31,362 nucleotides of DNA from NCBI GenBank assembly GCA_937880845.1, contig CALFLL010000052.1:1-31362 (forward strand), read 5' to 3'. Source of the DNA: an uncultured Drancourtella sp. Lineage in GTDB: Bacteria; Bacillota; Clostridia; Lachnospirales; Lachnospiraceae. Under the pieces are notes generated by a model. It was not told where the DNA came from and did not search any database. It saw only the letters and a list, made by a program, of their open reading frames with translations. Below, in pieces: positions 30,061 to 31,362 of this stretch. Numbering within the stretch: the stretch's first letter is position 1; every line of letters begins with the position of its first letter. The position numbers and the translations under genes were made by a program.

Positions 30061-31187
30061 ATCAGGATTTAAAAGATTTTCAGACAGGACCAACATTAAC
30101 ATTAGACCCGTTTCAAGAAGAAGAACAATTACCGCAGGAAAAGGAAAAAGAAGAGCCGGTAATGGATGAAAGTGTGCTTTCTGATGAAGAAAGGAAAATG
30201 GCGGATCAATTTGCAAAACAGATTGACCTTACCAATTCTGCGATGATTTTACAATATGGTGCCGGAACACAAAAGAAGATGGCCGATTTTTCTGAAACGG
30301 CACTTGAAAATGTAAAGACAAAAGATCTTGGCGAAGTAGGGGAACTGCTTGGAAACGTAGTTCGGGAATTGAAAAATTTCGATGAAGAAGACAAGGGGTT
30401 TCTCGGAATTTTTAAAAGGCAGGCAAATAAGATCCAGAATCTGAAAACCAAATATGCAAAAGCGGAAACAACAGTAAATGAAATTTGTAAGGTACTGGAA
30501 GGACATCAGGTTCAGTTAATGAAAGATATTGCGATACTGGACAAAATGTATGAATTGAATCTCACATACTTTAAAGAACTGACCATGTATATTCTGGCAG
30601 GAAAGAAAAAAATTAAAGAAGTTCAGGACGGGCAGCTTGCGGAAATGAAAAGGAAAGCACAACTGTCAGGACTTGCGGAAGATGCTCAGGCGGCGAGAGA
30701 TCTGGAATCCATGTGCCAACGGTTTGAAAAGAAAATCCACGATTTGGAACTTACACGTATGATATCCATACAGACGGCACCGCAGATCCGTCTTGTACAG
30801 AATAATGATACGGTAATGGCAGAAAAGATTCAGTCGACGATCGTAAATACGATTCCTTTGTGGAAAAGTCAGATGGTACTGGCTCTTGGAGTAGCTCATT
30901 CCACTCAGGCAGCAGCAGCACAAAGAGAAGTGACGGATATGACAAATGAACTGTTAAAGAAAAACGCGGAAACTTTAAAAATGGCTACACTGGAAACAGC
31001 AAGAGAATCAGAAAGAGGTATTGTTGATATGGAAACACTCAAATCAACAAACGAATCTCTGATTTCTACATTGGATGAAGTGATGAATATTCAGGAAGAA
31101 GGTCGAAGAAAACGCCAGGAAGCGGAAGTTGAGATTCGAAAGATGGAAAATGAATTGAAAGAAAAGCTTTTACAGATTAAAAGATAA
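30057..31187 (+). CDS. TelA-like toxic anion resistance family protein
   Basis: A 376-residue, almost entirely helical, charged protein with the TelA-family features: an acidic N-terminus, the LTNSAMILQYGAGTQKKMADFSE stretch and a long coiled-coil C-terminus. Family members were linked to tellurite and other envelope stress resistance, but their molecular activity is not settled. It overlaps the XpaC-like gene by 4 bp, so the two are translationally coupled and probably act together at the membrane. A terminator follows at about 31202-31236. Confidence 0.88.
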   Translation: MNQDLKDFQTGPTLTLDPFQEEEQLPQEKEKEEPVMDESVLSDEERKMADQFAKQIDLTNSAMILQYGAGTQKKMADFSETALENVKTKDLGEVGELLGNVVRELKNFDEEDKGFLGIFKRQANKIQNLKTKYAKAETTVNEICKVLEGHQVQLMKDIAILDKMYELNLTYFKELTMYILAGKKKIKEVQDGQLAEMKRKAQLSGLAEDAQAARDLESMCQRFEKKIHDLELTRMISIQTAPQIRLVQNNDTVMAEKIQSTIVNTIPLWKSQMVLALGVAHSTQAAAAQREVTDMTNELLKKNAETLKMATLETARESERGIVDMETLKSTNESLISTLDEVMNIQEEGRRKRQEAEVEIRKMENELKEKLLQIKR

Positions 31188-31201
31188 CTAAAGAAAGGGA
31201 G

Positions 31202-31236
31202 GGAGTCCGCAGATGGTTTCGGCGGATTCTCTTTTA
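31202..31236 (+). terminator. Terminator after the TelA-like gene
   Basis: An 8-bp stem GAGTCCGC (31203-31210) with GCGGATTC (31222-31229), one G-U pair, followed by TCTTTTATT. Confidence 0.75.
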
Positions 31237-31317
31237 TTATTAAGATTAAAAAGGAATATATGGACATTTAATGGGTTTTGAAAAATGCAAAAAAAGTCGA
31301 AAAAGATAAAAAAGGTG

Positions 31318-31346
31318 TTGACATTTATAAGGGGAGGTGATAAGAT
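31318..31346 (+). promoter_or_regulatory. Strong promoter at the window edge
   Basis: TTGACA at 31318-31323, a 17-bp spacer and TAAGAT at 31341-31346, after about 30 bp of A-rich sequence that could act as an UP element. No coding start follows in the 16 bases left. Its strength and form suit a stable RNA or another strongly expressed gene just beyond the window. Confidence 0.65.
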
Positions 31347-31362
31347 ATAACACGTTCCGCTG

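Overview
The window looks like a chromosomal segment of an anaerobic, low-to-mid GC Firmicute of the Clostridia, most likely Lachnospiraceae or a close gut relative. The evidence is strong AGGAGG ribosome binding sites, sigma-A type promoters (TTGACA-N17-TATAAT-like), a YjiL/YjiM-type 2-hydroxyacyl-CoA dehydratase pair, a C-GCAxxG-C-C protein, DUF1848, and Tn916-like integration genes. The genus cannot be fixed from sequence alone.

Layout. (1) 1-50: two adjacent hairpins resembling the tail of an IS200/IS605-type element. (2) 110-9044, redox module A, all on the + strand: LysR, MerR, flavin reductase, aldo/keto reductase (AKR), flavodoxin lipoprotein, second AKR, 4-oxalocrotonate tautomerase, cytosolic flavodoxin, carboxymuconolactone decarboxylase family protein, O-acetyltransferase, DUF4405 membrane protein, flavodoxin/cyclophilin-like fusion lipoprotein, orphan winged-helix protein. 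(3) 9081-15552, redox module B, higher in GC in its middle part: divergent LysR, a MerR tail lacking its HTH, two AKRs, O-acetyltransferase, a lipoprotein AKR, an iron-sulfur flavoprotein, a flavodoxin lipoprotein, and a second copy of the winged-helix gene. (4) 15704-20345: a Tn916-like recombination and regulation block (reverse XRE regulator, frameshifted sigma-like gene, GC-rich leader, xis, int) followed by a second, related integrase. (5) 20346-23541: probable element end, AraC regulator, MFS transporter and an IS3-type remnant. (6) 23692-31362: probable backbone with C-GCAxxG-C-C protein, TDT transporter, DUF1848, YjiL/YjiM-like pair, a candidate structured ncRNA, XpaC-like and TelA-like genes, and a strong promoter at the edge.

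How the genes may work together. Modules A and B share the same gene classes in roughly the same order and end in winged-helix genes that carry a 230-bp repeat identical at 229 positions. Both combine cytosolic NAD(P)H-linked enzymes with flavodoxins and AKRs that carry lipoprotein signal peptides, so part of each pathway is predicted to sit outside the membrane. The DUF4405 protein in module A has two helices each with an H-x13-H pattern, suited to two b-type hemes. I infer a mobile, LysR/MerR-controlled transmembrane redox system: cytosolic reductant, to membrane cytochrome b, to surface flavodoxin, to an unknown (perhaps quinone-, enone- or carbonyl-type) substrate. This is the best candidate here for an undescribed system. 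No part of the electron path or the substrate is proven by the sequence.
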